A stretch of DNA of 64,000 bases from Bacteroidales bacterium (GTDB lineage: Bacteria > Bacteroidota > Bacteroidia > Bacteroidales > WCHB1-69). Position numbers and translations under genes: made by a program. The stretch covers positions 123,556 to 187,555 of the forward strand of contig JAGCGA010000004.1 of assembly GCA_017649855.1 (NCBI GenBank). The letters are read 5' to 3'. This document shows, piece after piece, positions 1 to 8,089 of the stretch (position 1 is the stretch's first letter; each line of letters starts with the position of its first letter). The notes beneath the pieces are model-generated. The model searched no databases and was not told the DNA's origin. It saw nothing but the letters and a program-made list of their open reading frames with translations.

Positions 1-245
1 ACATTGCCACCCCCGGACGCCAAGCCGTAACCCGACGAAGCGTTGGATGTCCGGACATCACAGGTCCCGTCTCCCAAATAGACCACCTCCGTGTTCTGCC
101 ATCCCGTGTAGTTCTGAACCAATGTGGCGGCTGACGGAGTGCCCATATTCTCCTCATAGAGGACAGTCTGGGCACTCAAGCCCGTCATCGCCATTCCTAA
201 GAGCCATATCGGCAGGCTCTTCCAAAATGTCTTTGATTTCTTCAT
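1..245 (-). CDS. N-terminal part of a secreted protein (runs off the left edge)
   Basis: Reading the minus strand from an ATG at 245 gives an open frame that continues past the window edge, so only about 81 residues are visible. It begins MKKSKTFWKSLPIWLLGMAM, a lysine-rich start followed by a hydrophobic stretch and an Ala-Gln cleavage site (GLSA/QT), which is a typical Bacteroidota signal peptide. The mature start is rich in Thr, Ser, Gly and aromatic residues (ENMGTPSA, YTGWQN, DVRTSNASSGYG). Extracellular beta-sandwich proteins exported by type IX secretion often begin this way. That class is an inference: the C-terminal sorting domain lies outside the window. A -7 box at 311-318 fits as its promoter. 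Confidence 0.75.
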   Translation of the reverse strand, partial: MKKSKTFWKSLPIWLLGMAMTGLSAQTVLYEENMGTPSAATLVQNYTGWQNTEVVYLGDGTCDVRTSNASSGYGLASGGGN

Positions 246-310
246 AATAGTACTTTTTTAAGTTTGTTTAGTTATAGTGAGCTGTTTGTATTCATCATTC
301 AAAGACGAGG

Positions 311-318
311 CAAAAATA
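311..318 (-). promoter_or_regulatory. -7 promoter box for the secreted-protein gene
   Basis: CAAAAATA on the plus strand reads TATTTTTG on the minus strand. It matches the Bacteroidota sigma-ABfr -7 consensus TAnnTTTG and lies about 65 bases upstream of the start at 245. No clear -33 TTTG was assigned. Confidence 0.5.
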
Positions 319-601
319 CAACAATAATTTTCGTTTGTCAAGTGTTTTTTAATACTTTTTTATCATATCATTAATTTTTACACTTAATAGTTAAAATAAA
401 GGCTGGCAGGCAGACACAACAAGAACCTTAAACATCATTGCATCGTATTGTATATAAGACATTTGCACTGAAAAACAAATCTTCAGAGAGGATACAGACA
501 ACGCACCTATCATACAAGCTAAAAACAGCAGCACAGGGTTCGTCAAAGGAAAAAAATAAGAGAATTGCTCACTAAAAATCGCGACCTAATCATGATTTTT
601 A

Positions 602-609
602 TATATTTG
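602..609 (+). promoter_or_regulatory. -7 promoter box for the response regulator
   Basis: TATATTTG matches TAnnTTTG and lies 26 bases before the ATG at 635, implying a short leader. A convincing -33 box is not visible. Confidence 0.5.
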
Positions 610-634
610 CACTCTTTTTGAAACTAATAAAATT

Positions 635-1318
635 ATGGAACCTATTAAGATTTTATTCGCTGAAGATGATGTCAACTTGGCAAAAGTGCTGATGGCCTAC
701 CTGACAGAAAAAGGCTATGAGGTGAGTCATGCCACTAACGGTGAAATCGCATACGAGCTTTTCTGCCAGAACTCTTACGACATCTGCCTGATAGACGTCA
801 TGATGCCCTTGATGGATGGCTTCACGCTGGCTCAAGAGATCCGCAAGGTGGATAAAAAAATACCGATCATATTTCTGACTGCCAAGTCTTTACAAGAGGA
901 TATGATCAAAGGGCTCTCCATAGGCGGTGACGATTACATCACCAAACCATTCCCGCGCGACGTCCTGCTGGCCCGCATCCAAGCCCTACTGCGACGCACC
1001 GTACAGAATGAGGAAGAAAGCGACATCGTGCAACTCTCCGAAAGCATCTCGTTTGACAAAAAGAGACAGCTCCTGAACATCCAGGGCACCGAGAAAAAAA
1101 TCACCACCCGTGAGGTGGAGTTGCTGCAACTCCTCATCGAGAAAAAGAATGATGTACTGGAACGCGGTTATGCTTTAAAGAAAATCTGGGGCGACGACAG
1201 CTGGTACAACTCCCGCAATATGGACGTGTACATCAACAAGTTGAGAAAACTGTTCAAGGGCGACCCCTCCATCCAAATCATCAACGTGCACGGCGTTGGA
1301 TTCAAACTGATTATCTGA
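635..1318 (+). CDS. rprY: OmpR-family response regulator, RprY-like
   Basis: This is a 227-residue two-domain DNA-binding response regulator. The receiver domain (about residues 4-120) has the acidic pair D11/D12, the phospho-acceptor D54 in LIDVMMP, and the conserved lysine K104 in YITKPF. The C-terminal winged-helix domain (about 130-227) has the typical ending MDVYINKLRK and NVHGVGFKLI. The sequence strongly resembles RprY of Bacteroides and Porphyromonas, a regulator linked to stress responses there; this is recognition from memory, not a search. No histidine kinase is adjacent, so it is an orphan in this window. The 3' end overlaps the convergent DUF3109 gene by 8 bases. Confidence 0.9.
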   Translation: MEPIKILFAEDDVNLAKVLMAYLTEKGYEVSHATNGEIAYELFCQNSYDICLIDVMMPLMDGFTLAQEIRKVDKKIPIIFLTAKSLQEDMIKGLSIGGDDYITKPFPRDVLLARIQALLRRTVQNEEESDIVQLSESISFDKKRQLLNIQGTEKKITTREVELLQLLIEKKNDVLERGYALKKIWGDDSWYNSRNMDVYINKLRKLFKGDPSIQIINVHGVGFKLII

Positions 1319-1892
1319 TTCCCTCTTTCTGATACAATTGGATGGTATCGCACAACTCCTGATACCATTTCTCCCCAAACATCTGAATGAGGGGCTGCTT
1401 CAGAAATACATACACCGGGATGGCCAACGCGTCCCCATGTTGGCACGCCGATTCACAAATCGGCCAGTGATGGTAGTTCAAAGCCACGTACTTCCCCACC
1501 CTACTGACGCGTATCGGATAGAGAAAACAGGATATTGGCTTCCGGAAAGGGATTTCATGGTTCTCGAAAGCCTTTTCTATGGCACATTTTGCTATTCCAT
1601 CTTCATAAAACACAAAGGCACAAGCTCCCTGGCCCGGCAACAAGGGAGTCTGAAACTCATCGTGTTGAAAAACAAAGGGCTCGCCGCCGTTTTCCACGAC
1701 AGCGAGTCCTTCTTCGGTCATATATTTTCGATAGACGGGATAATACTCTGACAACTCAGCAGTTTCATCCGGGGCCACTGGCGCTCCCGCATCACCTTCT
1801 ATACAGCACTGCCCATGACATTGGGACAAATCGCAACAGAAATGGCGCTCAAAGAGCTCGTCAGACACCAGGACATCCCCGACTATCAGCAT
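1311..1892 (-). CDS. DUF3109 family cysteine-rich protein
   Basis: A 193-residue protein when started at the ATG at 1892. A GTG at 1901, overlapping the tnaA stop, would add three residues. The start MLIVGDVLVSDELFERHFCC aligns with what I recall of Bacteroides DUF3109 proteins. Near the N-terminus it has the cluster CCDLSQCHGQCC, followed later by isolated cysteines in GACAF, AKCAIEK, ISCFLYP and CESACQHG. This pattern fits the CxxCxxCC-type putative metal-chelating family. The biochemical role is not established. It directly follows tryptophanase and is probably co-transcribed with it. Confidence 0.85.
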   Translation of the reverse strand: MLIVGDVLVSDELFERHFCCDLSQCHGQCCIEGDAGAPVAPDETAELSEYYPVYRKYMTEEGLAVVENGGEPFVFQHDEFQTPLLPGQGACAFVFYEDGIAKCAIEKAFENHEIPFRKPISCFLYPIRVSRVGKYVALNYHHWPICESACQHGDALAIPVYVFLKQPLIQMFGEKWYQELCDTIQLYQKEGIR

Positions 1893-1900
1893 AGAATTCA

Positions 1901-3277
1901 CTATTTCAAGCGTTTGAACTGGCAGGTGAAGTGACGCATCAACTCAGCTTCCCACGTGATCTCCAAACCGCGCTTGATCGTATCGCGACGATCATACACA
2001 TTCTTCAAGGCTGCAGCGATCACGTCCATGTGATTGTTGGTATAGACGCGGCGCGGAATGCACAAACGCACGAAATCGTTGCCACCAAAGCGGTTCTCAC
2101 GGGTCACCGGATCACGGTCGGCCAAAACATAGCCAATCTCGCAAGCACGGATACCAGCCTCCAGATACAACTCACAAGTCAGAGTCTGGGCTGGGAACTC
2201 CTCCTTCGGGATGTTGGTCAACACCTTGTCCGCATCCACGAAAATGGCATGACCACCGGCAGGACGCTGGTAGGGAATACCATATTCATCCAATTTATCA
2301 GCCAAATACTGAACTTGCTTTACACGGGTCTCCACCATGTCGAACTCGATATTCTCCTTCAAACCGACAGCCAAAGCATCCATGTCACGGCCATTCATAC
2401 CGCCATAGGTCAAGAAGCCCTCGAAAGGAATGCAGAACAACTTGGCGCCCTCATACCACTCTTTCTTTCTAGTGGCAATAAAACCACCCATGTTGACGAG
2501 GCCATCCTTCTTGGCACTCATCGTCATGCTGTCCGCATAGCTGAACATCTCCAAGGCAATCTCACGAAGAGTCTTGTTGGCATAGCCCTCTTCGCGGGTC
2601 TTGATGAAATAGCAGTTCTCAATGAAACGGGCACTGTCAATGTTCACCGGCACACCATATTTGTGACAGAGCTCACAGGTCTCCCGGATATTCTTCATGC
2701 TGACAGGCTGCCCACCCACGGTATTGTTCGTAACCGTGAGCACCATGAACGGCACATTGCCCTTGTTCTCCAACAGCACCTTCTCCAGTTTCTCCAAGCT
2801 GACATTGCCCTTGAAAGGAACTTCCAACTGGGTGTCGTAAGCTTCCGGAACCGTAACATCGATAGCAAAGGCCTTACGGCTCTCAATATGACCTTTTGTG
2901 GTGTCAAAATGAGCATTTCCAGGAACAACATTACCTGGTTTCACAAGATAAGAGAACAACACATTCTCAGCTGCACGTCCTTGGTGCGTGGGAATCACAA
3001 ACTCAAAGCCAGTGAGTTCCGTAATCGTGTCTTTCATGTGATAGAATGAACGGGCGCCGCCATAACTCTCATCGCCCATCATCATGGCACTCCACTGGCG
3101 ATCACTCATCGCGCCAGTACCTGAATCCGTCAAAAGGTCAATATAGACATAGTCGCTTTTGAGCATAAAAATGTTCTGATGGGCTTCTTCAAGCCATCTT
3201 TCTCTTTCTTCACGGGTGGACTTTTTAATAGGCTCCACCATTTTAATTTTCCAAGATTCTGCAAAAGGTAATTCCAT
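1901..3277 (-). CDS. tnaA: Tryptophanase (tryptophan indole-lyase)
   Basis: A 458-residue PLP-dependent beta-eliminating lyase that converts L-tryptophan to indole, pyruvate and ammonia in the cytoplasm. The PLP lysine is K257 in MSAKKDG, with D214/R217 in DSARF and the glycine loop THQGR near residue 97. Parts such as MSDRQWSAMMMGDESY resemble tyrosine phenol-lyase, so the two had to be separated. The phenol-binding Arg of that enzyme is replaced by Ile381 (ACEIG), and the C-terminal signature has His449 (MRHFT), as in tryptophanase, where the phenol-lyase has Phe. I therefore call tryptophanase. No TnaC-like leader or tryptophan permease is adjacent. Neighbours upstream are the MORN and OmpH-like genes; DUF3109 follows with overlapping ends. 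Confidence 0.93.
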   Translation of the reverse strand: MELPFAESWKIKMVEPIKKSTREERERWLEEAHQNIFMLKSDYVYIDLLTDSGTGAMSDRQWSAMMMGDESYGGARSFYHMKDTITELTGFEFVIPTHQGRAAENVLFSYLVKPGNVVPGNAHFDTTKGHIESRKAFAIDVTVPEAYDTQLEVPFKGNVSLEKLEKVLLENKGNVPFMVLTVTNNTVGGQPVSMKNIRETCELCHKYGVPVNIDSARFIENCYFIKTREEGYANKTLREIALEMFSYADSMTMSAKKDGLVNMGGFIATRKKEWYEGAKLFCIPFEGFLTYGGMNGRDMDALAVGLKENIEFDMVETRVKQVQYLADKLDEYGIPYQRPAGGHAIFVDADKVLTNIPKEEFPAQTLTCELYLEAGIRACEIGYVLADRDPVTRENRFGGNDFVRLCIPRRVYTNNHMDVIAAALKNVYDRRDTIKRGLEITWEAELMRHFTCQFKRLK

Positions 3278-3307
3278 ATAGTTATAGTTATTTGATTGAT
3301 TTATAAT

Positions 3308-3907
3308 TTATTGTATTGTTGTCACTTTAGGAGGATTGACACCGTAGTCAATGGTTCGGATCAGTTTCTCCTCAGGATCGTAGAAGCTCCAGACTCCCAC
3401 ACGCTCCCCCTTGTCATACTTACCGGTATACATCACACTCCCATTCTCATAATAAACGGTGTACTGGCCTTGTTCTTTCCCATTCTCATAATAGGCCATC
3501 GTCTGTACATTTCCGTTCTGATGGTAGGCATACCAAAGTCCTTCGCGCTCTTGGTTGGAGAGGTTGCCCTCGTAGTAAGTCTTGTTGTTGGGATAGAAAT
3601 GAGCCTCATAGACCACCTCGTCAGTCGGCTGTCCCAGACTGTCCAAGGCATAATAATAGATGTCACGGGGCGACTTGTCGTCGTATGAAAGCGCTGTTTT
3701 CGGCATCGCCATGGAGTCTAACCGCTCAATGGGCGGAAACTGATGCAGGGAGGAGAGATCCGAAGACACCCCATTTGTCAAAGTGGCTTTTTGATGAGGC
3801 GCACACAAAGCAATGACCGCGGCCAACACAACAATGATCAGCAGACCAGCCAAAGCCAGCAGCCAGCTACGATCGGAGCGTTTCTTGATTTCCTGATGAT
3901 TGGCCAT
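3308..3907 (-). CDS. Membrane-anchored MORN-repeat protein (YwqK-like)
   Basis: A 199-residue protein with a short basic cytoplasmic start, one transmembrane helix at about residues 15-36 (LLALAGLLIIVVLAAVIAL), and a C-terminal domain of toxin-antitoxin YwqK/MORN-like repeats. The repeats follow a YYEGNLSNQEREGLWYAY-like pattern (x-G-x-W-x-x-Y-x-x-N-G) and occur about four times between residues 105 and 185. Such repeats form antiparallel beta hairpins and are often periplasmic or surface-exposed in Bacteroidota. The exact function is unknown. It starts 3 bases after the OmpH-like gene stops, so translational coupling is likely. Confidence 0.8.
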   Translation of the reverse strand: MANHQEIKKRSDRSWLLALAGLLIIVVLAAVIALCAPHQKATLTNGVSSDLSSLHQFPPIERLDSMAMPKTALSYDDKSPRDIYYYALDSLGQPTDEVVYEAHFYPNNKTYYEGNLSNQEREGLWYAYHQNGNVQTMAYYENGKEQGQYTVYYENGSVMYTGKYDKGERVGVWSFYDPEEKLIRTIDYGVNPPKVTTIQ

Positions 3908-3910
3908 AGC

Positions 3911-4666
3911 TTACTTTTTCTTTTTAAAGGGCTTGTTCAAAGCATCCAATACTTCAGAGGTGATATCTCGGGTAGGATCTGCCAGAATCAAATTACTGCC
4001 CCCTCCATATGTCATGATAAATGAAGCGTTCCTCTCTTCATTAATGCGTTTCGTGACGGCAATCAGCGAATCCTGAATCTGAGACAGCGCAGCTGTATAG
4101 CGGGCCTCCAATGAGGACAAGGCTTGCTCGTAGTCGCTTTGCAACTGGGCACTCTCCTGCTGCAAAGAGGCTTCCGCATACTGAGCCTGTTGGGCGTTCA
4201 ACGAACCAGACTGGATGTTTTGCTGATAGTTGCGCAATTTGGTCTCCAACGCCTTCTGACGGTTCTGGAACACCACCTCTTTCTTGCTCTTCTCAGCATC
4301 AATACTGTCAGTCAAGATCTTGACCATCTCATAATTGGCATTAATAGAATCGATATTCACATACAGAATGTCACCGTTGCCTGGCGTCGCCATAGAAGCG
4401 GCGACGTTATCCGTAGCGGACTTCTTATGCGCATTCGGACGACCTTTGGCATATAAGACAAATAAGGTGATGACCGCCGCTAACATCAGCAGGTCAAAAA
4501 GCAAACGGGCAATGCACATGCCTTTATGACAATGGGGCTTGCAAGCGGCTTCGCTCGTTTCCTCCTTCACAGCACCTACCTCAGAAGCAGGCTGCTCTAA
4601 AGTCTCATTCTCAATAATTTCTTCGATCTTCTCTTCTTCAGGTTTATTCAACTCTTCCTGTTCCAT
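3911..4666 (-). CDS. OmpH/Skp-like protein with N-terminal membrane anchor
   Basis: A 251-residue protein. An acidic, Glu-rich cytoplasmic stretch (1-35) is followed by CKPHCHKGMC and a transmembrane helix at about residues 52-72. A long predicted coiled coil (about 105-215) is rich in Gln, Ala, Ser and Glu, with the Skp-type opening ILYVNIDSINANYEMVK. The ending ITSEVLDALNKPFKKKK matches the usual OmpH family tail. Skp/OmpH proteins are periplasmic chaperones for outer-membrane proteins. Here the signal peptide is replaced by an internal anchor, so the chaperone would be tethered to the inner membrane. This is inference from topology. Confidence 0.82.
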   Translation of the reverse strand: MEQEELNKPEEEKIEEIIENETLEQPASEVGAVKEETSEAACKPHCHKGMCIARLLFDLLMLAAVITLFVLYAKGRPNAHKKSATDNVAASMATPGNGDILYVNIDSINANYEMVKILTDSIDAEKSKKEVVFQNRQKALETKLRNYQQNIQSGSLNAQQAQYAEASLQQESAQLQSDYEQALSSLEARYTAALSQIQDSLIAVTKRINEERNASFIMTYGGGSNLILADPTRDITSEVLDALNKPFKKKK

Positions 4667-4713
4667 GTTCTTTTCTGTTCTTTTCTTGTTAAAATTAATA
4701 TGATGTACAATGA

Positions 4714-6915
4714 TTAGTTCCCAACATCTGAAATATACTTGATACGCATGATACGAATCTCCTCCAAAGAATACTCGTCATCGCCCAGAATCTCCAGCGC
4801 GAGTTCCGGAGAATCTGATTCTGCATTGGCAAAATAGTCCAAGATCTCTTCTTGATGGTACTCATCAATCTCCTCTTCAATATAATAGGAGATATCCAGT
4901 TTGAGTCCGGAAGAGACAATCTTCTCTATATCCGTGAGCAATTCGTCCATATCCAGACCTTTGGCAATGGCTATATCTTCAAAGTCCACCTTCCGGTCAA
5001 TGCTCTCAATAATGAACACCTTGACGGCAGACTCTTTCGGCTTGGTCTTGAAGACAATGTCCTGAGGGCGTTCAATCTCATTCTCTTCCACATATTTCTT
5101 GATCAGATCGACGAAACGGCGGCCATACTTCTGGGCTTTGCCTGCGCCCACGCCCACAACCTTCTGCATCTCGTTCAGCGTGATCGGGTATTGGATACAC
5201 ATATCCTCCAGGGAGGGGTCCTGGAAGATGACAAATGGCGGCAAGTTCTCCTCTTGGGAAATGCTCTTTCGCAGGTCTTTCAACATGCCAAACAGCACTT
5301 TGTCGAAAGCCTCGTCCATACCTCCGCCCACATTGTCCAAGATCTCATCCTCATCCTCATCCCCCTTGTCGGGTTTCGTCGTCATGATGTTGTACGGATT
5401 AGTGAGATACTTCTCCCCTTTGGGCGTTATCTTGAGTATTCCATAATTCTCGATCTCCTTCACAATCAAGCCCTCAAATATGGCAATGCGGATGATGTTG
5501 GACCAGAACTTGGCGTCATAATCCATGCCTTCTCCAAACTGTTTGAGCTTGTCGTGTTTGAATTTCACCACGGAGGTAGTCTTGTTGCCGGTGATGATAT
5601 CCACAATCTGATCCTCTTTGAACTGTTGCTTAACCGTCTGAATCACCTCAATAGCCAGCATAATCTGCTCGTTGGCATTCATCTTGGGCTTGGGATGGTT
5701 GCAGTTATCGCAGTTATGGCAATTCTCTTCCGTATATTCCTCTCCAAAATAGTGCAGGATATGTTTTCTCCGGCAATTGGTGGACTCTGCATAGGCAGCT
5801 GTCTCTGCGAGAAGTTGCTTGACAATCTCTTGCTCAGCTACCGATTTCTTGGTGGAGAATTTCTCCAGCTTGCGGAGGTCCTTATTGTCGTAGAACGCAA
5901 TACAGATACCCTCGCCATCGTCACGGCCGGCGCGCCCGGTTTCTTGATAATAGCCCTCCAGGCTCTTGGGCATGTCGTAGTGGATGACAAAACGCACATC
6001 CGGCTTGTCAATTCCCATGCCGAAAGCGATGGTGGCGACAATCACATCCGCCTTCTCCATCAGGAAGTCATCCTGGTTCTGGACACGGGTTTTGCTGTCC
6101 AGACCGGCGTGATACGGCAAAGCCCGGATCCCGTTCTCCACCAGCATGGCTGCCAACTCCTCCACCTTGTTACGACTGAGACAGTACATAATGCCAGACT
6201 TGCCAGGGTGCGACTTGATAAAACGAACCACCTCCTTGTCAATGTCTTTGGTCTTTTCCCGGATCTCATAGTAGAGGTTGGGGCGGTTAAAGGAGGAAAT
6301 ATAGACATCCGCCTTCTCCATCCCCAGGTTCTTCATAATGTCACTCTGGACTTTAGGGGTGGCAGTAGCGGTCAACGCAATAAGCGGGACTTTCTTTCCT
6401 ATCTGATTGATGATTTCGCGAATCCGGCGGTATTCAGGTCTGAAATCATGGCCCCACTCTGAGATACAGTGGGCTTCATCAATCGCGTAAAAGGAGATCT
6501 GTATCTCTTGGAAGAGCTTCACATTCTCCTCTTTGGTCAGCGATTCGGGAGCCACATACAGGATCTTGGTCTTCCCGGCGAGCAGGTCCTGACGCACCTC
6601 CGTGATTTCGGCCTTGGAGAGAGAAGAGTTGAGGAAATGAGCCACACCTATCTCCACGCTGAAGTTGCGGATAGCATCCACCTGATTCTTCATCAGGGCG
6701 ATCAAAGGAGAGATGACGATAGCCGTGCCAGGCATCATCAACGCAGGCAACTGATAGCACATGGATTTACCACCGCCGGTCGGCATGATCACAAAACAAT
6801 CCTTGCCTTTGAGCACCGACTTGATGATCTTCTGCTGGTTGCCTTTGAAAGTATCAAATCCAAAAACCGACTTGAGGGTCTTCTGTATTTCTTTATCAGT
6901 ATAGGCACTTTTCAT
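4714..6915 (-). CDS. recQ: ATP-dependent DNA helicase RecQ
   Basis: A 733-residue superfamily 2 3'-5' DNA helicase used in recombination and repair. Visible motifs include Walker A (MPTGGGKSMCYQLPA), the DEAH box with its RecQ aromatic loop (DEAHCISEWGHDFRPEYR), motif III (ALTATATP) and motif VI (YYQETGRAGRDDG). A Zn-binding segment follows (CRRKHILHYF with CHNCDNC), then a winged-helix region and an HRDC domain (about residues 530-610). A C-terminal acidic extension of about 100 residues is common in Bacteroidota RecQ. The ATG at 6915 is chosen; the open frame extends two codons further to a TTG. A -7 box at 6977-6984 serves it. Confidence 0.95.
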   Translation of the reverse strand: MKSAYTDKEIQKTLKSVFGFDTFKGNQQKIIKSVLKGKDCFVIMPTGGGKSMCYQLPALMMPGTAIVISPLIALMKNQVDAIRNFSVEIGVAHFLNSSLSKAEITEVRQDLLAGKTKILYVAPESLTKEENVKLFQEIQISFYAIDEAHCISEWGHDFRPEYRRIREIINQIGKKVPLIALTATATPKVQSDIMKNLGMEKADVYISSFNRPNLYYEIREKTKDIDKEVVRFIKSHPGKSGIMYCLSRNKVEELAAMLVENGIRALPYHAGLDSKTRVQNQDDFLMEKADVIVATIAFGMGIDKPDVRFVIHYDMPKSLEGYYQETGRAGRDDGEGICIAFYDNKDLRKLEKFSTKKSVAEQEIVKQLLAETAAYAESTNCRRKHILHYFGEEYTEENCHNCDNCNHPKPKMNANEQIMLAIEVIQTVKQQFKEDQIVDIITGNKTTSVVKFKHDKLKQFGEGMDYDAKFWSNIIRIAIFEGLIVKEIENYGILKITPKGEKYLTNPYNIMTTKPDKGDEDEDEILDNVGGGMDEAFDKVLFGMLKDLRKSISQEENLPPFVIFQDPSLEDMCIQYPITLNEMQKVVGVGAGKAQKYGRRFVDLIKKYVEENEIERPQDIVFKTKPKESAVKVFIIESIDRKVDFEDIAIAKGLDMDELLTDIEKIVSSGLKLDISYYIEEEIDEYHQEEILDYFANAESDSPELALEILGDDEYSLEEIRIMRIKYISDVGN

Positions 6916-6976
6916 AAACAATCGTAAACTTGGTTATGGTTTCTTGATACAACTTCTTTGAACTTGAATCGGATTA

Positions 6977-6984
6977 CAAAAATA
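6977..6984 (-). promoter_or_regulatory. -7 promoter box for recQ and downstream genes
   Basis: CAAAAATA (TATTTTTG on the minus strand) lies 62 bases upstream of the recQ ATG. No promoter box was seen between recQ and DUF3109, so the five minus-strand genes may form one transcription unit. Confidence 0.5.
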
Positions 6985-7036
6985 AAAAAAATATAGAATT
7001 GGCAAATAAAAACCAGCCCTATCCAGAAAAAAATCT

Positions 7037-8002
7037 TTAGTATTCGGTATCCTTTACAAGATAGCGAGTTACATACGATTTGATGCCGGATTCCAACGAG
7101 TAAAATGAACGGTGGTAGCCTGCTTTTCTCATTTTATTCATCTTGGCTTCGGTGAAATATTGGTATTTGTCACGAATATCCAAGGGCATATCCACGAACT
7201 CGATTTCGGGTTCTAACTTCAGCGCGCGGAACGTTGCACAAGCCAAATCCCAGAAAGAACGAGCCCGCCCTGTACCCAGGTTGTAGATACCACTCTGCGG
7301 ATGATGATTCATAAACCAATACAAGACCCTGACCACGTCTTTCACATAGACAAAGTCACGCAACTGCTGGCCATCCTCGTATTCCGGCCGATGGGAACGA
7401 AAGAGCTGCATAGAACCCGTTTCTTGGATCTTCTGGAAGGTGTGCAGAATCACAGAGCTCATTCGACCTTTGTGATACTCATTAGGCCCATAGACATTGA
7501 AGAACTTGAAAGCATACCAATAGGGAGGCGTCTTAGCCTGCTTCTGTACCCACTTGTCAATCTCATTCTTGGACTTTCCGTATGGATTTAGTGGTTGAAG
7601 ACGATATGACAGAGCATCATCATCCACATAACCCAACTCGCCGGCACCATAGGTGGCCGCCGAGGAGGCATAGATCAACGGTATTCCATACTCAGAAGCA
7701 TAAAACCATATCTTACGGGTGTATTCCACATTCAGCTCCTCGAAGATGGAATAGTCAAACTCCGTGGTGTCGGTGCGGGCGCCCAGATGGATGATGAAAT
7801 CCACCTCGCGCGCATGCTTCGGCAACCAGAGGAAAAAGTCATTACGATGAATTTTGTCAAGATATTGTTTGGTTTCCCAATTACGGCGTTTTGCCTCTTT
7901 CGAGAAATCATCCACCATCACAATGTCAGTCCGCCCCATCTCATTCAATTTGGCGACCATGCAACTTCCAATAAAACCGGCAGCACCGGTAACGATAATC
8001 AT
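7037..8002 (-). CDS. hldD: ADP-L-glycero-D-manno-heptose 6-epimerase
   Basis: A 321-residue short-chain dehydrogenase-type epimerase that makes ADP-L-glycero-D-manno-heptose for the LPS inner core. The Rossmann nucleotide loop is at the N-terminus (TGAAGFIGS, residues 5-13), with the family's DDFS segment at about 32. The catalytic Tyr/Lys pair is in YGKSKNEID, preceded by the SSAATYG serine motif, and NVYGPNEYHKGRMSS is highly typical of HldD. Length matches the family (about 310-330). The gene stands alone with its own -7 box at 8023-8030; other heptose genes are not in the window. Confidence 0.92.
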   Translation of the reverse strand: MIIVTGAAGFIGSCMVAKLNEMGRTDIVMVDDFSKEAKRRNWETKQYLDKIHRNDFFLWLPKHAREVDFIIHLGARTDTTEFDYSIFEELNVEYTRKIWFYASEYGIPLIYASSAATYGAGELGYVDDDALSYRLQPLNPYGKSKNEIDKWVQKQAKTPPYWYAFKFFNVYGPNEYHKGRMSSVILHTFQKIQETGSMQLFRSHRPEYEDGQQLRDFVYVKDVVRVLYWFMNHHPQSGIYNLGTGRARSFWDLACATFRALKLEPEIEFVDMPLDIRDKYQYFTEAKMNKMRKAGYHRSFYSLESGIKSYVTRYLVKDTEY

Positions 8003-8022
8003 AGGCTTGGTTTTTATTGGTG

Positions 8023-8030
8023 CAAAAGTA
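8023..8030 (-). promoter_or_regulatory. -7 promoter box for hldD
   Basis: CAAAAGTA reads TACTTTTG on the minus strand and lies 21 bases upstream of the hldD ATG. It abuts the T-tract of the terminator of the T9SS operon, so termination of one unit and initiation of the next share a few dozen bases. Confidence 0.6.
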
Positions 8031-8058
8031 AAAAAAAACGGACATCAAAAGATGCCCG
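8031..8058 (-). terminator. Terminator of the porPKLMN operon
   Basis: On the minus strand a CGGGCATC stem, TTTT loop and GATGTCCG arm (one mismatch) is followed by eight T residues. It lies about 30 bases after the porN stop. Confidence 0.7.
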
Positions 8059-8089
8059 TGTAGGAAAATTATGAAAAAGTTAGATTTGT

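Larger units (their letters stand above)
246..634. other. AT-rich divergent intergenic region
   Basis: This 389-base stretch lies between the leftward secreted-protein gene and the rightward response-regulator gene. It holds one -7-like box for each direction (311-318 minus, 602-609 plus). No convincing ORF, RNA gene or strong hairpin was seen in the rest. The 5' leader of the leftward gene would be about 60 bases. Confidence 0.6.

Noticed and set aside
3278..3307. Search for a TnaC-like leader before tnaA
   Set aside because: The gap is only 30 bases and holds no small Trp-containing ORF.
4852..6462. 536-residue plus-strand open frame across recQ
   Set aside because: It is an antisense shadow; recQ has every helicase motif.
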